Of a stretch of DNA of 5,945 bases, positions 5,933-5,945 are shown piece by piece. The position numbers were made by a program, and so were the translations under genes. Each line of letters opens with the position of its first letter. Position 1 is the first letter of the stretch. The stretch spans positions 1 through 5,945 of the forward strand of contig JARCMB010000204.1 in the NCBI GenBank assembly GCA_030248825.1, read 5' to 3'. The notes below the pieces were generated by a model, which was not told the DNA's origin, did not search any database, and worked only from the letters and a program-made list of their open reading frames with translations. This DNA is from Pseudanabaenaceae cyanobacterium MP8IB2.15. Its GTDB lineage: Bacteria; Cyanobacteriota; Cyanobacteriia; Pseudanabaenales; Pseudanabaenaceae.

Positions 5933-5945
5933 GGTGTTCTCTTCT

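Overview
The window looks like chromosomal DNA from a cyanobacterium, probably a filamentous or otherwise moderately AT-rich species. The main sign is the hexamer CGATCG, the core of the cyanobacterial HIP1 element. I count about 21 copies in 5.9 kb by eye, where roughly 1.5 are expected by chance. Two of these are full GCGATCGC octamers, at 3855-3862 and 5088-5095. The gene content (Uma2-family nuclease, DUF815 ATPase, FitA-like antitoxin, YwqG/DUF1963 protein) fits a cyanobacterium. The genus cannot be fixed from this window.

Layout, left to right: (1) 1-205, minus strand: the first 68 codons of a FitA/VapB-like ribbon-helix-helix antitoxin, cut by the window edge. (2) 206-362: a divergent intergenic region with a plausible plus-strand promoter and a small palindrome. 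(3) 363-1199, plus strand: a YwqG/DUF1963 protein. (4) After a 9-bp convergent gap, a minus-strand block runs from 5932 to 1209. In transcription order it holds ilvD (dihydroxy-acid dehydratase, complete, all catalytic residues present), a Uma2 PD-(D/E)XK nuclease, a DUF815 AAA+ ATPase, and a secreted protein with two related domains that may be PsbP/Mog1-like.

The four minus-strand genes are spaced like an operon: 45 bp, then a 4-bp ATGA overlap, then 3 bp. Only the first gene has an obvious metabolic job (branched-chain amino acid and pantothenate precursor synthesis). The last three form a tightly coupled nuclease / ATPase / exported-protein module of unknown purpose and are the most interesting part of the window. 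No RNA genes, insertion sequences, CRISPR arrays or clear intrinsic terminators were seen. There is no gene-free stretch longer than about 160 bp.
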